64,000 nucleotides of DNA from Raineya sp. (GCA_025454915.1 JALONN010000002.1:62001-126000), one strand, 5' to 3'; shown: positions 25,439-35,437, counted from the stretch's first letter. The notes: generated by a model from the sequence alone, not told the origin. Made by a program: numbers and translations.

Positions 25439-25468
25439 TAGATTGCTTATACAATTTTTTAATACTAA

Positions 25469-25507
25469 AATTGCAGAAACCTGAGCTTAGGTTTCTGCAA
25501 TTTTTTT
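25469..25507 (+). terminator. Strong rho-independent terminator after gdhA
   Basis: A perfect 12-bp stem (TTGCAGAAACCT / AGGTTTCTGCAA) with a six-base loop is followed by seven T. It sits only 30 bases before the most likely kdtA start, so kdtA transcription must begin within or after the hairpin, or rely on readthrough. Confidence 0.92.
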
Positions 25508-25536
25508 ATAACCACTTAACTTCTTTTACTTTGGGA

Positions 25537-26778
25537 TTGTTTTTTTACAATTTATCTGTAAATACATACAGATTATTGATTACCATTGCTGCTTTTTTGG
25601 GAAACTCAAAGGCTAAACTTTGGATAAAAGGCAGAAAAAACATATTTGAATACCTTCAACAAAAAGTCAGTAATGATGTTCCTAAAGCATGGTTTCATTG
25701 TGCTTCGTTAGGAGAGTTTGAGCAGGCAAGACCTGTATTAGAGAGCTTTAGAGCTCAACACCCTCATTTTCAGATTATACTTACTTTTTTTTCGCCTTCA
25801 GGTTTTGAAATTCGTAAAAATTACGACCAAGCTGATATTATTTGCTACCTGCCTTCAGATTCTGCCCATCATGCGAAACAATTTTTAGAAATTATTCAAC
25901 CCTCAATTATTCTTTGGACAAAATATGAATTTTGGTATCATTACCTTTCCCAAGCTCATAAGCGTCAAATTCCTGTTGTTCTATTTTCTGCTATTTTCAG
26001 AAGCAATCAATTATTTTTTAAGTGGTATGGTAGTTTTTATAGAAGTATTCTATCGTTTTTTAATCATATTTTTGTTCAGGACAGTAACTCTTTAAAACTA
26101 CTACAAGCCATTAATATAGCTCATTGTTCAATGGCTTCTGATACCCGCTTTGATAGAGTTTATCAAATAGCTTCCCAAGTACAAGAGCTTGAAAAAATTG
26201 AAAAATTCAAAAATAATACGCCATTACTTGTGGTTGGTAGTATGTGGGGAGAAGATTGGATGGTATTAAAAGATTTTCTTAAGGATTTTCAAGAACCTTT
26301 AAAAGTAATTATTGCTCCACACGAAATTCATGAAAAAGAAATCTTAAGTATAAAAAATGAACTCAAAGGAAAAACCATATTATTTTCTGAAATAAACCAG
26401 ACTCAAAATCCTAAAGACTTTGACAATCTGATTGTCAATAACATAGGTTATTTATCTTCATTATATCGCTATGGAGATTTTGCATTTGTAGGTGGTGGGT
26501 TCAAACAAGGACTTCATAATATCTTAGAACCTGCTACTTTCGGTATGCCTATCTTTTTTGGTGATAAAGCGTATCAGAAATTTAGAGAAGCTCAAGATTT
26601 AATAACCAATGGTGCTGCTTTTAACATTAGTAATGTCGAACAATTACAACTTTTATTTACAAAGTTATATAATAACAAAAGCCATTACAACCAAATACAT
26701 GAAATAAGTAAAAAATATGTGTTAGATAATATTGGAGGGGCAGAAAAAGTATTAAGACAAGCTTATAAATATTTATAA
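25537..26778 (+). CDS. kdtA: 3-deoxy-D-manno-octulosonic acid (Kdo) transferase
   Basis: This is a GT30-family transferase of about 413 residues that adds Kdo to lipid IVA at the inner membrane. The N-terminal membrane anchor FFYNLSVNTYRLLITIAAF, KAKLWIKGRK, the catalytic ASLGEFEQARPV (Glu is the base) and the C-terminal GGGFKQGLHNILEPATFGMP are all present. There is no ATG in frame before the conserved region, so a non-ATG start is required. TTG at 25537 gives a start that lines up with the family; TTG at 25531 is the alternative. A TTG at 25471 lies inside the gdhA terminator and is unlikely. No other lipid A genes are adjacent. Confidence 0.88.
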   Translation: MFFYNLSVNTYRLLITIAAFLGNSKAKLWIKGRKNIFEYLQQKVSNDVPKAWFHCASLGEFEQARPVLESFRAQHPHFQIILTFFSPSGFEIRKNYDQADIICYLPSDSAHHAKQFLEIIQPSIILWTKYEFWYHYLSQAHKRQIPVVLFSAIFRSNQLFFKWYGSFYRSILSFFNHIFVQDSNSLKLLQAINIAHCSMASDTRFDRVYQIASQVQELEKIEKFKNNTPLLVVGSMWGEDWMVLKDFLKDFQEPLKVIIAPHEIHEKEILSIKNELKGKTILFSEINQTQNPKDFDNLIVNNIGYLSSLYRYGDFAFVGGGFKQGLHNILEPATFGMPIFFGDKAYQKFREAQDLITNGAAFNISNVEQLQLLFTKLYNNKSHYNQIHEISKKYVLDNIGGAEKVLRQAYKYL

Positions 26779-26783
26779 GATAT

Positions 26784-26821
26784 TATGAATATTATAATTT
26801 AGCATAAAGATAATATTCATA
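26784..26821. repeat. 12-bp inverted repeat after kdtA
   Basis: TATGAATATTAT and ATAATATTCATA are perfect complements across a 14-base loop, five bases past the kdtA stop. It has no T-tract in either direction. It could be a weak terminator or an RNA 3'-end stabiliser; AT-rich chance pairing is also possible. Confidence 0.45.
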
Positions 26822-26824
26822 TGA

Positions 26825-26854
26825 TTTGCTTAGTTCCTTTTTTTTATTATTTTG
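26825..26854 (+). promoter_or_regulatory. Possible promoter for the second TonB receptor
   Basis: TTTG (26825-26828) and TTATTTTG (26847-26854, seven of eight positions of TAnnTTTG) are separated by 18 bases. The leader to the ATG at 26881 would be about 20 bases. A nearly identical -7 region (TTATTATTTTGC) precedes the DUF3467 gene near 53690. Confidence 0.45.
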
Positions 26855-26880
26855 CTAAACTACCAAAATAAAAAAGAACC

Positions 26881-29199
26881 ATGAGAAACATTTGTAAAAT
26901 TGCCATTTGTTTAAGCATATATATGGTAGGGCAACAAGCTTTTAGTCAGGATACTCTTCGCCCCAGCACTCATGAAATAGAAGTAGAAGAACTTTTAAAG
27001 CAGAAAAACTCTTCAGATGATTTTGAAGACGTAAATATCATTACTACCAGCCGTACAGCAGAGCAAAAATCAAGTAGAGCTCCAGGTACAGTATTTGTTG
27101 TAACTGCTGAACAAATTCAAAGGAGAGGTTATACTTCTTTGGCAGAGTTGTTACAAGATGTTCCTAATGTAAGAGTAGATAATTTGGTTGACCCTCGTTG
27201 GAATAACAACATTATTCTCAGAGGAATTACAGGGACAAATGCCAATGCCAATGATAAATTCATTTTACTAATTGATGGGGTTCGTGCAAACTCTCCTACA
27301 AACGATATTATTCCTATTATAGAAAATTATCCTATACATTTAGCCAAACAGGTTGAAATTGTATTTGGTCCTGCATCTGCTTTGTATGGAGCGGATGCTT
27401 TTGCTGGTGTAATCAATATTATTACAAAAACAGCTAATGACATCAAAAAAAGTGAAGTCAGTAGTATGATAGGAGCATATAATTATTATTTAGGTAATTT
27501 TTCTTTGGGTAAAAAAGCAAGTGAAAAGCTAAGTTACACGCTCTCAGCTCAATACATGATAGATCAACTACCTCAGTTGAGTAAGTTTTATCCAGAAGAA
27601 TACAAAACCATGGAAAGTAACTTAGCCTCAGGAACGTTTAATACTGTTTTCGGACCTATCAGAGCAAATGTGAATCCTATTTATAGTATAGACCCTTTAC
27701 AAGGTTATGCAATTCATGGAAATGTTCGTTACAGTGATTTTTCTTTTACAATTTTCAAAAATAAATCTGTTAATTCTTCTACACTTGCTGTAAACCCTGA
27801 CAATACTGTCCATAATAAAGGTAACTTTTTTGGACACAGTGTAACCATGGGTAACCTTACCTACAACAAAACATTAGGTAAGTTTCAACTTAATAGTTTT
27901 TTAGTAGGCAGTTTGTATAATTTAGACCCTGAGTCAAGTTTTAGAAATGTTTATACTGGTTTGCAAACTGCATATCTGTTTTCTAAAGGGCAAATGTTAA
28001 AAGGCGAACAGATTGTAACTTATACTCTAAATAATACTGTAAATTTTACAGCAGGTATCACTTATGAGAACTTTTTTTCCAACCCTCGTGGACATGACTT
28101 ACAATCTCCTATTTATAATCGAACTCAAAGACCTATTATTGTAGGTACTATTCAGCCTAATAATCCAAATGGTATTCGAGCTGATATTCCTGAATTACGT
28201 TATTCTAACGTAGGTGGGTTTGTACAATCTCAGATTTCTATTTTAGAAAAGATTTATTTAACACTTGGTGGCAGATACGACTATAATAGTCGTTATGGAG
28301 GCTCTTTCAACCCAAGGGCTGGTTTGGTTTATGAAATTAATAAAAATTTCACTACTAAACTTCTGTATGGTTCTGCTTTCTTAGCCCCTTCACCTTTGGC
28401 AGCTTTCGACCAATTTGGTACTTTCTTTAGTACAGATAATGGAACGACCTATCAGTCATTTTTTTTCAGGCTACCCAATCCAAATTTAAAACCACAAACA
28501 ATTCAGACCTTAGAGGGAGCTGTTGTATTTAACAGTAAAAACTTTAGAGTTAATTTAAACGGATTTTATTCTTTAAGTAATGGTTTGTTTGACTACACTG
28601 CTGATGCAGCAAATGGTAATTTGTATAACGGGCAATATGAAGGTTGGCCTGTGGCATTCATTGAGGTAGCTATTAATAGAGGGGAACAAACGAATTATGG
28701 AGGAGCCCTGCAGCTAGAATATCGTGAGAATTTTGGTAAAAACAACAGAATTACCAGCTATCTTTCAACGAGTTATGTAAATGGCAGAGTAAATAATATC
28801 AATAGTAATGGAGAAGAAGAACGTGTTGAGCTACCTGCTATTTCACCCCTTATTTTCAAAGCTGGTATTGAAATGGACTTAGGTAAGAAATTTAATTTTT
28901 CTTTGAGAGGAATATTTATTGGTGAGCAATTTTCGTATGCTAGAAGTCAAACAGATAATAATAAAAGACAAAGACTTCAAGGATATTCGCTTCTGAATCT
29001 ACATGCTAATTACATTGTAAACAGTTATTTCTCTTTGTTTCTGCAAGCAAGAAATCTTTTAGATCAAAGATATTATGCTGTAAACCTTGGAGCATCTCCT
29101 CAAGCAGATTTACAGGGAGCTGCTGCACAAGCTGAGTTTGCAAAGGGTGCACCTCAAAATCCTATACGAATTATGGGAGGTTTTAATGTAAAATTCTAA
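26881..29199 (+). CDS. TonB-dependent outer-membrane receptor
   Basis: This is a 772-residue receptor with a signal peptide ending FSQ, a short linker, a plug domain at about 60-180 (SSRAPGTVFVVTAEQIQRRG, IILRGITG, LIDGVR, VEIVFGPASALYGADAFAGVINIITK) and a long beta-barrel ending NVKF. It lacks the carboxypeptidase-like N-terminal domain of the other receptor at 1421-3817 and lies closer to the siderophore/cobalamin receptor type. Substrate cannot be told from sequence; no riboswitch or Fur-like element was recognised upstream. It is 44 bases ahead of the SpoIIE phosphatase gene on the same strand. Confidence 0.92.
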   Translation: MRNICKIAICLSIYMVGQQAFSQDTLRPSTHEIEVEELLKQKNSSDDFEDVNIITTSRTAEQKSSRAPGTVFVVTAEQIQRRGYTSLAELLQDVPNVRVDNLVDPRWNNNIILRGITGTNANANDKFILLIDGVRANSPTNDIIPIIENYPIHLAKQVEIVFGPASALYGADAFAGVINIITKTANDIKKSEVSSMIGAYNYYLGNFSLGKKASEKLSYTLSAQYMIDQLPQLSKFYPEEYKTMESNLASGTFNTVFGPIRANVNPIYSIDPLQGYAIHGNVRYSDFSFTIFKNKSVNSSTLAVNPDNTVHNKGNFFGHSVTMGNLTYNKTLGKFQLNSFLVGSLYNLDPESSFRNVYTGLQTAYLFSKGQMLKGEQIVTYTLNNTVNFTAGITYENFFSNPRGHDLQSPIYNRTQRPIIVGTIQPNNPNGIRADIPELRYSNVGGFVQSQISILEKIYLTLGGRYDYNSRYGGSFNPRAGLVYEINKNFTTKLLYGSAFLAPSPLAAFDQFGTFFSTDNGTTYQSFFFRLPNPNLKPQTIQTLEGAVVFNSKNFRVNLNGFYSLSNGLFDYTADAANGNLYNGQYEGWPVAFIEVAINRGEQTNYGGALQLEYRENFGKNNRITSYLSTSYVNGRVNNINSNGEEERVELPAISPLIFKAGIEMDLGKKFNFSLRGIFIGEQFSYARSQTDNNKRQRLQGYSLLNLHANYIVNSYFSLFLQARNLLDQRYYAVNLGASPQADLQGAAAQAEFAKGAPQNPIRIMGGFNVKF

Positions 29200-29243
29200 G
29201 AACTACAATACTTTATTTATGCCACTAAAATAGAACTTGACTT

Positions 29244-31640
29244 ATGCGTTTGTTAATCCTGATAAGTTTGCTCAGTTTGGGTTATGTTTCTGCCCAAAAT
29301 ACTAATGATTTAATTGCTCAACTCAATAAAGCCAAGGATGATGAGTCTAAAATTATGCTTTCTAAACAAATAGGACTCCTATATCAAAAGCAGAAGGGTT
29401 ATAGCAAAGCCATCGAGTATTATCAAAAAGCTCTTGATTTAGAAAAATCTAATAAGAAGCCTTTACACCAACAAAGTGAAACACAAAAGGATATAGCTTT
29501 AGCATACTTACTCATGCAAGACTACCCAAAAGCTACTGAAGGTTATAAAAAGGTGTTGGAAATAGAGAAAGCTGATAAAAATATAGAAGAGATTAAAGAA
29601 ACTTTAGAAGGTTTAGCCACCATTAGCACAGAGTCAAAAGATTATAAATCTGCTATTGAATACTACAAAGAGCTAACAACCTATTATAAAAATGATTTGC
29701 CTTCTTTGGCAAATACCTATAATAATATTGGATACAACTACAAAAAATTAGGTGATACTCAAAAAGCTCTTGATAATTTTGACCAATCTATCAAGTTTAA
29801 TCAACAAGTTGCCTCCCAAAATAAAGGTAATACAAATATTCGAGCAATTGCTTTGATGAATATAGGCTCTACATATACCAATGAAGGTGATTTCAAGAGT
29901 GCCAAGAAGTATTATGATGATGCTTTAGTGATTCGAAAATCACAAAATAATAAAGTAGAAGAAGCAAAAATCAATAATTTTTTAGCTGTTAATGAGTTTT
30001 TGGCTAATCGGAATGATAATGCTCTCGTTTATATAGATGATGCTATTACAGAAGCAGAAAGAGAATTGAATGGAGTTAATAAATCGAAAGCTCAGGAAGT
30101 TCTTATGTCAAGCTATCAGATAAAAGCTAATATTTATCAACAACAACAAGATTTAAAGCAATACCAAAAAAATTATCAAAAATATTTAGACTTACAGAAA
30201 GCATACCAAGAAGAGCAAAATCGCCAACGTCAGGAATTAATTGAGAAGCAGCTGGAAATAGAAAAGAAGGAAGGGGAAATCAAGGCTGATTTAGCTGAAA
30301 AAGATAAACAGGCTATGGCTTTGGTACAGGCTCAACAGGAAGCAAAAATTAAAGAAAGTGAAATAAAAGCCTTAAAGGATGCTCAAGAAATTCAAAATCA
30401 AAGATTTAGAGCAGCAGCAGCAGAAAAACAACAAGCTGAACAACAATTAGAAATCCTCAGACAAAAAGCAGAAGCAGATAAGCAAAAACAAGAAGCTGAA
30501 AGACAACAACAACAAGTTGCTTTCTTGGAAAAAGATAAAGAATTAGAAAAACAAAAAAGGGAAACAGAAAGAAAAGAAGCTCAGCGTCAAAAAGAATTGG
30601 ATGACCAAAAAAGAGAAGCTGAACGCAAAGAGGAACAACAAAAACAGGCTGTTTTAGGTATTATTTTAGGTATTGTTGCCCTATTTCTAGCCGTAGTTGG
30701 GTATTTCTTGATTCAGAACAGGAAGAAAAATAAAGAATTAGCAGCTAAAAATGCTACCATTGAAGAACAAAATAGTGAACTACAAACACAAGCAGAAGAA
30801 CTAAGACAGCAACAAGAAGAAATTATGGCACAAAGGGATGCCATTTCTCAAAAAAATGAAGCTTTAGCAGAACAGAATGAAAAAATTGAAAAAAGTATTA
30901 ATGCTGCAAAAACTATTCAGACTGCCATTTTACCTTACAAAGAACAGATGGACAGACTCTTAAGTGAGTATTTTGTTATTTTCAAACCCAGAGATGTTGT
31001 TTCTGGTGATTTTTACTGGCTCAATGAAATAGAAAATAAGGTAGTTATTGCTGCTGTAGATTGTACAGGGCATGGTGTGCCAGGAGCATTTATGAGTTTA
31101 ATTGGTAACACTATGCTTGAAAAGATTGTGTTATATAATAAAATAACAGACCCTGCAATCATTTTAGAGAAACTTCATGATGAAGTTAAAACTGTTTTAA
31201 GACAACAAGAGACAGGTAATAGAGATGGAATGGATTTAGCTTTATGTCTCTTAGAAAAACTGCCTAATGGTAAAACCAAAGTTTCTTTTTCGGGAGCAAA
31301 ACGACCTCTTTATTATACAGAAGGATCAGATAATCAAATATTTACCCTTAAAGGCTCAAGAAAATCCATTGGTGGAGAACAAAATGAGAATATTCATTTT
31401 GAGACTCAGGATATTGTATTACCTCCTCAATCTTGTATTTATTTGTGTTCTGATGGTATTACAGACCAAAATGATGCAGAACGTGTAAAACTCGGTGAGG
31501 GTAAACTCAAATATACTCTTTCCACAATAACAGGAAAGGGCATGCAAGAACAACATGAAGCCTTAGAAGAAATGCTCATGATTCATCAAAAAGGAACTTT
31601 ACAAAGAGATGATATGCTTCTGATTGGGGTAAAGCTATAA
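29244..31640 (+). CDS. TPR - transmembrane - SpoIIE/PP2C serine phosphatase
   Basis: This is a 798-residue signalling protein. A signal peptide (ending VSAQ) precedes about six tetratricopeptide repeats to residue 300, a long Gln/Glu/Lys-rich coiled coil to about 465, one transmembrane helix at about 469-490 and another coiled coil. The C-terminal 220 residues form a SpoIIE/RsbU-type PP2C phosphatase: VVSGDFYW at about 586, AAVDCTGHGVPGAFMS at about 604-619 and CSDGITDQ at about 735, which carry the metal-binding Asp residues. It should dephosphorylate a cytoplasmic anti-anti-sigma-like protein in answer to an extracytoplasmic cue. No such partner gene is nearby. Confidence 0.92.
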   Translation: MRLLILISLLSLGYVSAQNTNDLIAQLNKAKDDESKIMLSKQIGLLYQKQKGYSKAIEYYQKALDLEKSNKKPLHQQSETQKDIALAYLLMQDYPKATEGYKKVLEIEKADKNIEEIKETLEGLATISTESKDYKSAIEYYKELTTYYKNDLPSLANTYNNIGYNYKKLGDTQKALDNFDQSIKFNQQVASQNKGNTNIRAIALMNIGSTYTNEGDFKSAKKYYDDALVIRKSQNNKVEEAKINNFLAVNEFLANRNDNALVYIDDAITEAERELNGVNKSKAQEVLMSSYQIKANIYQQQQDLKQYQKNYQKYLDLQKAYQEEQNRQRQELIEKQLEIEKKEGEIKADLAEKDKQAMALVQAQQEAKIKESEIKALKDAQEIQNQRFRAAAAEKQQAEQQLEILRQKAEADKQKQEAERQQQQVAFLEKDKELEKQKRETERKEAQRQKELDDQKREAERKEEQQKQAVLGIILGIVALFLAVVGYFLIQNRKKNKELAAKNATIEEQNSELQTQAEELRQQQEEIMAQRDAISQKNEALAEQNEKIEKSINAAKTIQTAILPYKEQMDRLLSEYFVIFKPRDVVSGDFYWLNEIENKVVIAAVDCTGHGVPGAFMSLIGNTMLEKIVLYNKITDPAIILEKLHDEVKTVLRQQETGNRDGMDLALCLLEKLPNGKTKVSFSGAKRPLYYTEGSDNQIFTLKGSRKSIGGEQNENIHFETQDIVLPPQSCIYLCSDGITDQNDAERVKLGEGKLKYTLSTITGKGMQEQHEALEEMLMIHQKGTLQRDDMLLIGVKL

Positions 31641-31697
31641 GTTGATTTTGTAAAATCTATTTAGATTTTGTACTTTCAGCCTTTTAAGCATTGTATC

Positions 31698-32915
31698 ATG
31701 AATCTTTCTATTTTTGTAGCAAAAAAATATTTTCTCTCCAAAAAGAAGAACCTTTTTATCAATATTATCTCTTTTATTACGGTATTAGTAATAGCCTTGG
31801 CAACTATGGCTTTTATTATACTACTTTCTGTGTTTAATGGTCTGGAAGATGTTATCAAACAGCAATACAATATTTTAAACCCCGAACTGAAAATTAGTCC
31901 AATAAAAGGAAAGTTTTTTGTATATGATGATGCTACCAAGAAAAAAATACAAAGTATCAAGGGTATTAAAGTAATTTCGGAAGCCATTGAGGATGATGCT
32001 GTTTTTAGATATAAAGACAGGCAGATGGTTGGTAAAATAAAAGGTGTTACAGAAAATTTTATTGCTTTGGAAGGGCTTGCCAAGCAGGTGAGAGCTGGAG
32101 AGTTTAAACTCTATCAAGGAGATTATGCTCGAGCCATTATTGGTTTAGGTGTTTTTCAGATGCTTACCATGAATATGGGTGATGAAATTATTGAAATCTG
32201 GTATCCCAATAGAAAAGAAAAAATAAGAATGTCTGAGAAAGATATTGTTAAACTTTCTGTATTACCTTCTGGAATTTTTGAGGTAGAATATGACCATGAT
32301 GGTAAATATATTATTGTACCAATTGAATTTACAGAAGACCTAATGAGCTATACTATACAAGAACGTAGCTATTTAGAACTTAAATTACACGACAAGAAGG
32401 ACATTCCTAAAATACAGGAAATTTTGAAAAAGACTTTAGGTAGTAATTTTTTAGTTGAAAACCAAGAAGAACAACAATTTGAGGTTTTAAGAGCCATTCG
32501 TATCGAAAAACTAGTAACCCAGATAGCACTTTCTTTTGTGTTTTTGATTGCTTGCTTCAATATTTTCTTTTTACTTACCATGATTACCATTGAAAAGAAA
32601 AAAGATATTGCAATTTGGCAGGTATTGGGTGCTGAAAAAAAGTTTGTACAACGAGTTTTTATTCAGCAGGGGATGATGATTGCCCTTTCTGGTGCAATCA
32701 TTGGATTGATATTAGGGGTTAGTTTGTGTTGGTTACAAAAACAGTTTGGTTACGTAAGAATGGGATTAACTGCTTCTGTGATAGATGCTTATCCTGTTCG
32801 TATGGACTGGCTCGATTTTGTTTTTACATTTATAACCATTTTGGGTTGTACAATGCTTGTAGCTTATTTCCCAGCTAAAAAAGCTTTAAAGACAGATTTG
32901 AGAGAAAATTTGTAA
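31698..32915 (+). CDS. LolC/LolE-like ABC transporter permease (FtsX family)
   Basis: This is a 405-residue permease with the layout of LolC/LolE: a first transmembrane helix after a basic N-terminus (VAKKYFLSKKKNLFINIISFITVL), a large periplasmic MacB-like domain and three C-terminal helices with the FtsX signature (TIEKKKDIAIWQVLGAEKKFVQRVFIQQG). It would help release lipoproteins from the inner membrane together with the ATPase LolD, which is not in the window. The ATG at 31698 is chosen over an upstream start because it gives the family N-terminus MNLSIFVAKKYF. Its stop is three bases from the stop of the convergent gene. Confidence 0.88.
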   Translation: MNLSIFVAKKYFLSKKKNLFINIISFITVLVIALATMAFIILLSVFNGLEDVIKQQYNILNPELKISPIKGKFFVYDDATKKKIQSIKGIKVISEAIEDDAVFRYKDRQMVGKIKGVTENFIALEGLAKQVRAGEFKLYQGDYARAIIGLGVFQMLTMNMGDEIIEIWYPNRKEKIRMSEKDIVKLSVLPSGIFEVEYDHDGKYIIVPIEFTEDLMSYTIQERSYLELKLHDKKDIPKIQEILKKTLGSNFLVENQEEQQFEVLRAIRIEKLVTQIALSFVFLIACFNIFFLLTMITIEKKKDIAIWQVLGAEKKFVQRVFIQQGMMIALSGAIIGLILGVSLCWLQKQFGYVRMGLTASVIDAYPVRMDWLDFVFTFITILGCTMLVAYFPAKKALKTDLRENL

Positions 32916-32918
32916 ATC

Positions 32919-33674
32919 TTAATCCTCATTTTTATCCCAAAAATCCCAACCGAAAACGCTCAATTCGAATACAATGCCATATTTTTTAATGGGATTATTG
33001 GGCATGGGAGCTATACCACCCAAACATGCTTGTATTCTATTGGTTGGGTTATACGAAAACCCAAATGTACCTATACAGTTAGAATTACTTCCAAATGTGG
33101 CATCTGCCATTACAGCCCAGCGTTCTGAAAAAGGAATCTCAATACCTCCAAAAACGTCTATATGACTTCCTGTACCTGCAAATGCATCATTGGTTACATA
33201 AACTCCAAGATTAGTGTGCCAGTCTTCTTTAAATTCGGAAGCAAGCATGACATAACCCATATAAGCAAAACGCATATGTTCTTTATGGATAAAATTTGTA
33301 CCAGCCTGTGTACCAACATTTAAACGCAGTTTCGGATGTGGTAATAAAGGTATACCCTTTTGCATATTGAATAGCAAGAGAGGTGTTACAGGGTTTACGC
33401 CTATAGAATCTTCTATTTCAAAGAATTTATGATTTTTTTTCCAGCTTAATTCTGTATCCAGATTAAAACCTACCTCCCAGTGATGCCCGATACCATAACA
33501 AAAGTCAAATTTTGTTTGTGAGCCATGTACATCCAAAAAATTAGTTTGGAACTGATAAAAAATTTTATTTCTGTGTGTAATTTCTCCTGATGGAATTGTA
33601 AAAAAAGTCTGTTGAGCATGGGATATGATATAACAAAGCATCAAACATATAACCCCAACATAATGCTTTTTCAT
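32919..33674 (-). CDS. Secreted beta-barrel-like protein of unknown function
   Basis: This encodes a 251-residue protein with a signal peptide (ending SHAQ) followed by alternating polar/aromatic segments such as HWEVGFNLDTEL and RWAVMADATFGS, which look like strands of an outer-membrane barrel. The ending FELSVFGWDFWDKNED does not end on an aromatic residue. I do not recognise a named family; it resembles the putative outer-membrane transporter-like proteins of Bacteroidota. It lies 39 bases downstream of gldG and is convergent with the LolE-like gene. Confidence 0.6.
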   Translation of the reverse strand: MKKHYVGVICLMLCYIISHAQQTFFTIPSGEITHRNKIFYQFQTNFLDVHGSQTKFDFCYGIGHHWEVGFNLDTELSWKKNHKFFEIEDSIGVNPVTPLLLFNMQKGIPLLPHPKLRLNVGTQAGTNFIHKEHMRFAYMGYVMLASEFKEDWHTNLGVYVTNDAFAGTGSHIDVFGGIEIPFSERWAVMADATFGSNSNCIGTFGFSYNPTNRIQACLGGIAPMPNNPIKKYGIVFELSVFGWDFWDKNED

Positions 33675-33713
33675 AAGTATAAGTTTTTGATTATAAGCTG
33701 AAATATACTAAAA

Positions 33714-35420
33714 TTATTTAGTATATTTTCTTTTTCTTAACATAACCCATACTATTCCAAACAGAATTACCAATACTAAAGGCATTGCCACATTGATAAA
33801 TTGCCAATAAGTTCTTTTCGTTTGCAATTTCTTTTTATCTAGGGGTCTGAGGCTTATCTCTTTATTTCTTGCCAAAATGATTCCATCATCATCAAGCATA
33901 TAGTCCAACATATTGAGTAAGAACTGTTTATTAGCAAACTGATAACGAGAATATTTATCATAGCCTAAGGGAGCTATTTGCCCAGTTTTGGGGTTTACAG
34001 AGTTTCTCAAAAAATCACCATCAGCACATACCAGCACTTTTGTAGGTTTACCTTTATTGATAAATGTTTTAGCTCGTGGATCTGATGGAAGGATTCTTTT
34101 TGCAAAAAATGAGGTAAACTGCCCTTCAAGTAAAAACATGACTGTTTCAGCTTTTCCCTTCTTGTAGATATTCATATCAGGAGTTTCTCTTGCCTCTTCA
34201 TATTTGATAATAACAGGATAAGGGACAACTCGGGTATAAGCAGAAGAACTTGCTAAAGGGATTTTTTTAATTTCAGAAGCAGAAGCCACTGTATCCAGAG
34301 TACTTACATAACGTCCTAATACAGGTTCTAAATTTTTTACAACAGGATGTGGATAATAGTTTCTAATACTTAGATAATGTCTCCAAGGTAATACCTCTAA
34401 TTTGGGTTTATCTCCATAGTTGCCCACTACAAATCCTAAAAAACCAAAATTTTGAACATCTTCTATAAAATTCATCTCAAAACGAACTCCAAGATTAAAG
34501 AAAAAAGGAGTCATACTCTGAACAAACTCTGTGTAAGGAATAGCTACTGCTCCTTCTTTTGTGTTGATACTATCTTCCCGAATATCTAAGGCATCTACAA
34601 AAAATAGAGCTTTTCCTCCTTTCATTAAAAACTGATCTATTTTGTATTTATCATCTTCACTAAATGTAGAATCTGGTTTTGCAATAATAATTGCATCTAG
34701 ACCATCTAAAGATGGACTTTTAGGTAAATCTACGGGATATACTGCATATTTCTGAGAAAGGGTTCGGGCTGCATCTGCAACCAAAGGGAGTGCTAACTCT
34801 CCATGTCCATAAATAAAACCTACTCTATGTGTAGTTGTATCTGTAATTTGCTTAATAGCTGAAATAAAAGAGTATTCAATATTTTCGATAGAACTATTAA
34901 GCAGACGAGCTTCTACTTCTTCATTAACGGCTTGAGCTGCTGCATCACTTTTTATTAGTGGCACAGTAATTTCTAGATCTTTATAAGAAATTTCAGCAGC
35001 AGGAAAGATAAATTTTTCAGAACGCTCACCTTCTTTATATACCGAAATAGGTGTGGGCGTGATTCCTTTTTTCTGAAAATTTTTAATAAGTGTATCTTTT
35101 TCTGCTTTGTCTTTGACAGCCAAAGGATCTATAAACTTAAATTTCAGGTTCTTACCTGCATACCTTTTGAACTCACCCAAATTTTCAGCTATTGTATTTC
35201 TAAACATTCGATAACTTGCAGGCAAGTTTTCACCTTCTAAGTAAACTTTAATTCGGATTTCATCATTGAGGTTTTCAAGAATTTCTTTAGTAGCATCTGA
35301 AATGGTATAACGTTTATCCTCTGTAAGGTCTATTCTGAATATCCAATTTTGTGCAACAAAGTTCGTAATGCCAATCACCATTAGCATTAAAGTGTATTTC
35401 AAAAAACTTTTCTTTCTCAT
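33714..35420 (-). CDS. gldG: Gliding-motility ABC transporter auxiliary protein GldG
   Basis: This is a 568-residue protein that matches GldG: a cytoplasmic basic start, one helix, then RIDLTEDKRYTISDATKEIL, a thioredoxin-like GldG N-terminal domain, the ABC-transport auxiliary domain with VGFIYGHGEL and the C-terminal helix before RKRKYTK. GldG works with the ATPase GldA and the permease GldF, and the complex is linked to gliding and, in part, to surface-protein export. Here no gldF is adjacent, although gldF and gldG usually sit together. The ATG at 35418-35420 is preferred to an upstream TTG and lies a short distance behind TATATTTG (35438-35445). Confidence 0.88.
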   Translation of the reverse strand: MRKKSFLKYTLMLMVIGITNFVAQNWIFRIDLTEDKRYTISDATKEILENLNDEIRIKVYLEGENLPASYRMFRNTIAENLGEFKRYAGKNLKFKFIDPLAVKDKAEKDTLIKNFQKKGITPTPISVYKEGERSEKFIFPAAEISYKDLEITVPLIKSDAAAQAVNEEVEARLLNSSIENIEYSFISAIKQITDTTTHRVGFIYGHGELALPLVADAARTLSQKYAVYPVDLPKSPSLDGLDAIIIAKPDSTFSEDDKYKIDQFLMKGGKALFFVDALDIREDSINTKEGAVAIPYTEFVQSMTPFFFNLGVRFEMNFIEDVQNFGFLGFVVGNYGDKPKLEVLPWRHYLSIRNYYPHPVVKNLEPVLGRYVSTLDTVASASEIKKIPLASSSAYTRVVPYPVIIKYEEARETPDMNIYKKGKAETVMFLLEGQFTSFFAKRILPSDPRAKTFINKGKPTKVLVCADGDFLRNSVNPKTGQIAPLGYDKYSRYQFANKQFLLNMLDYMLDDDGIILARNKEISLRPLDKKKLQTKRTYWQFINVAMPLVLVILFGIVWVMLRKRKYTK

Positions 35421-35437
35421 AGCAAACAATTAGCTCG

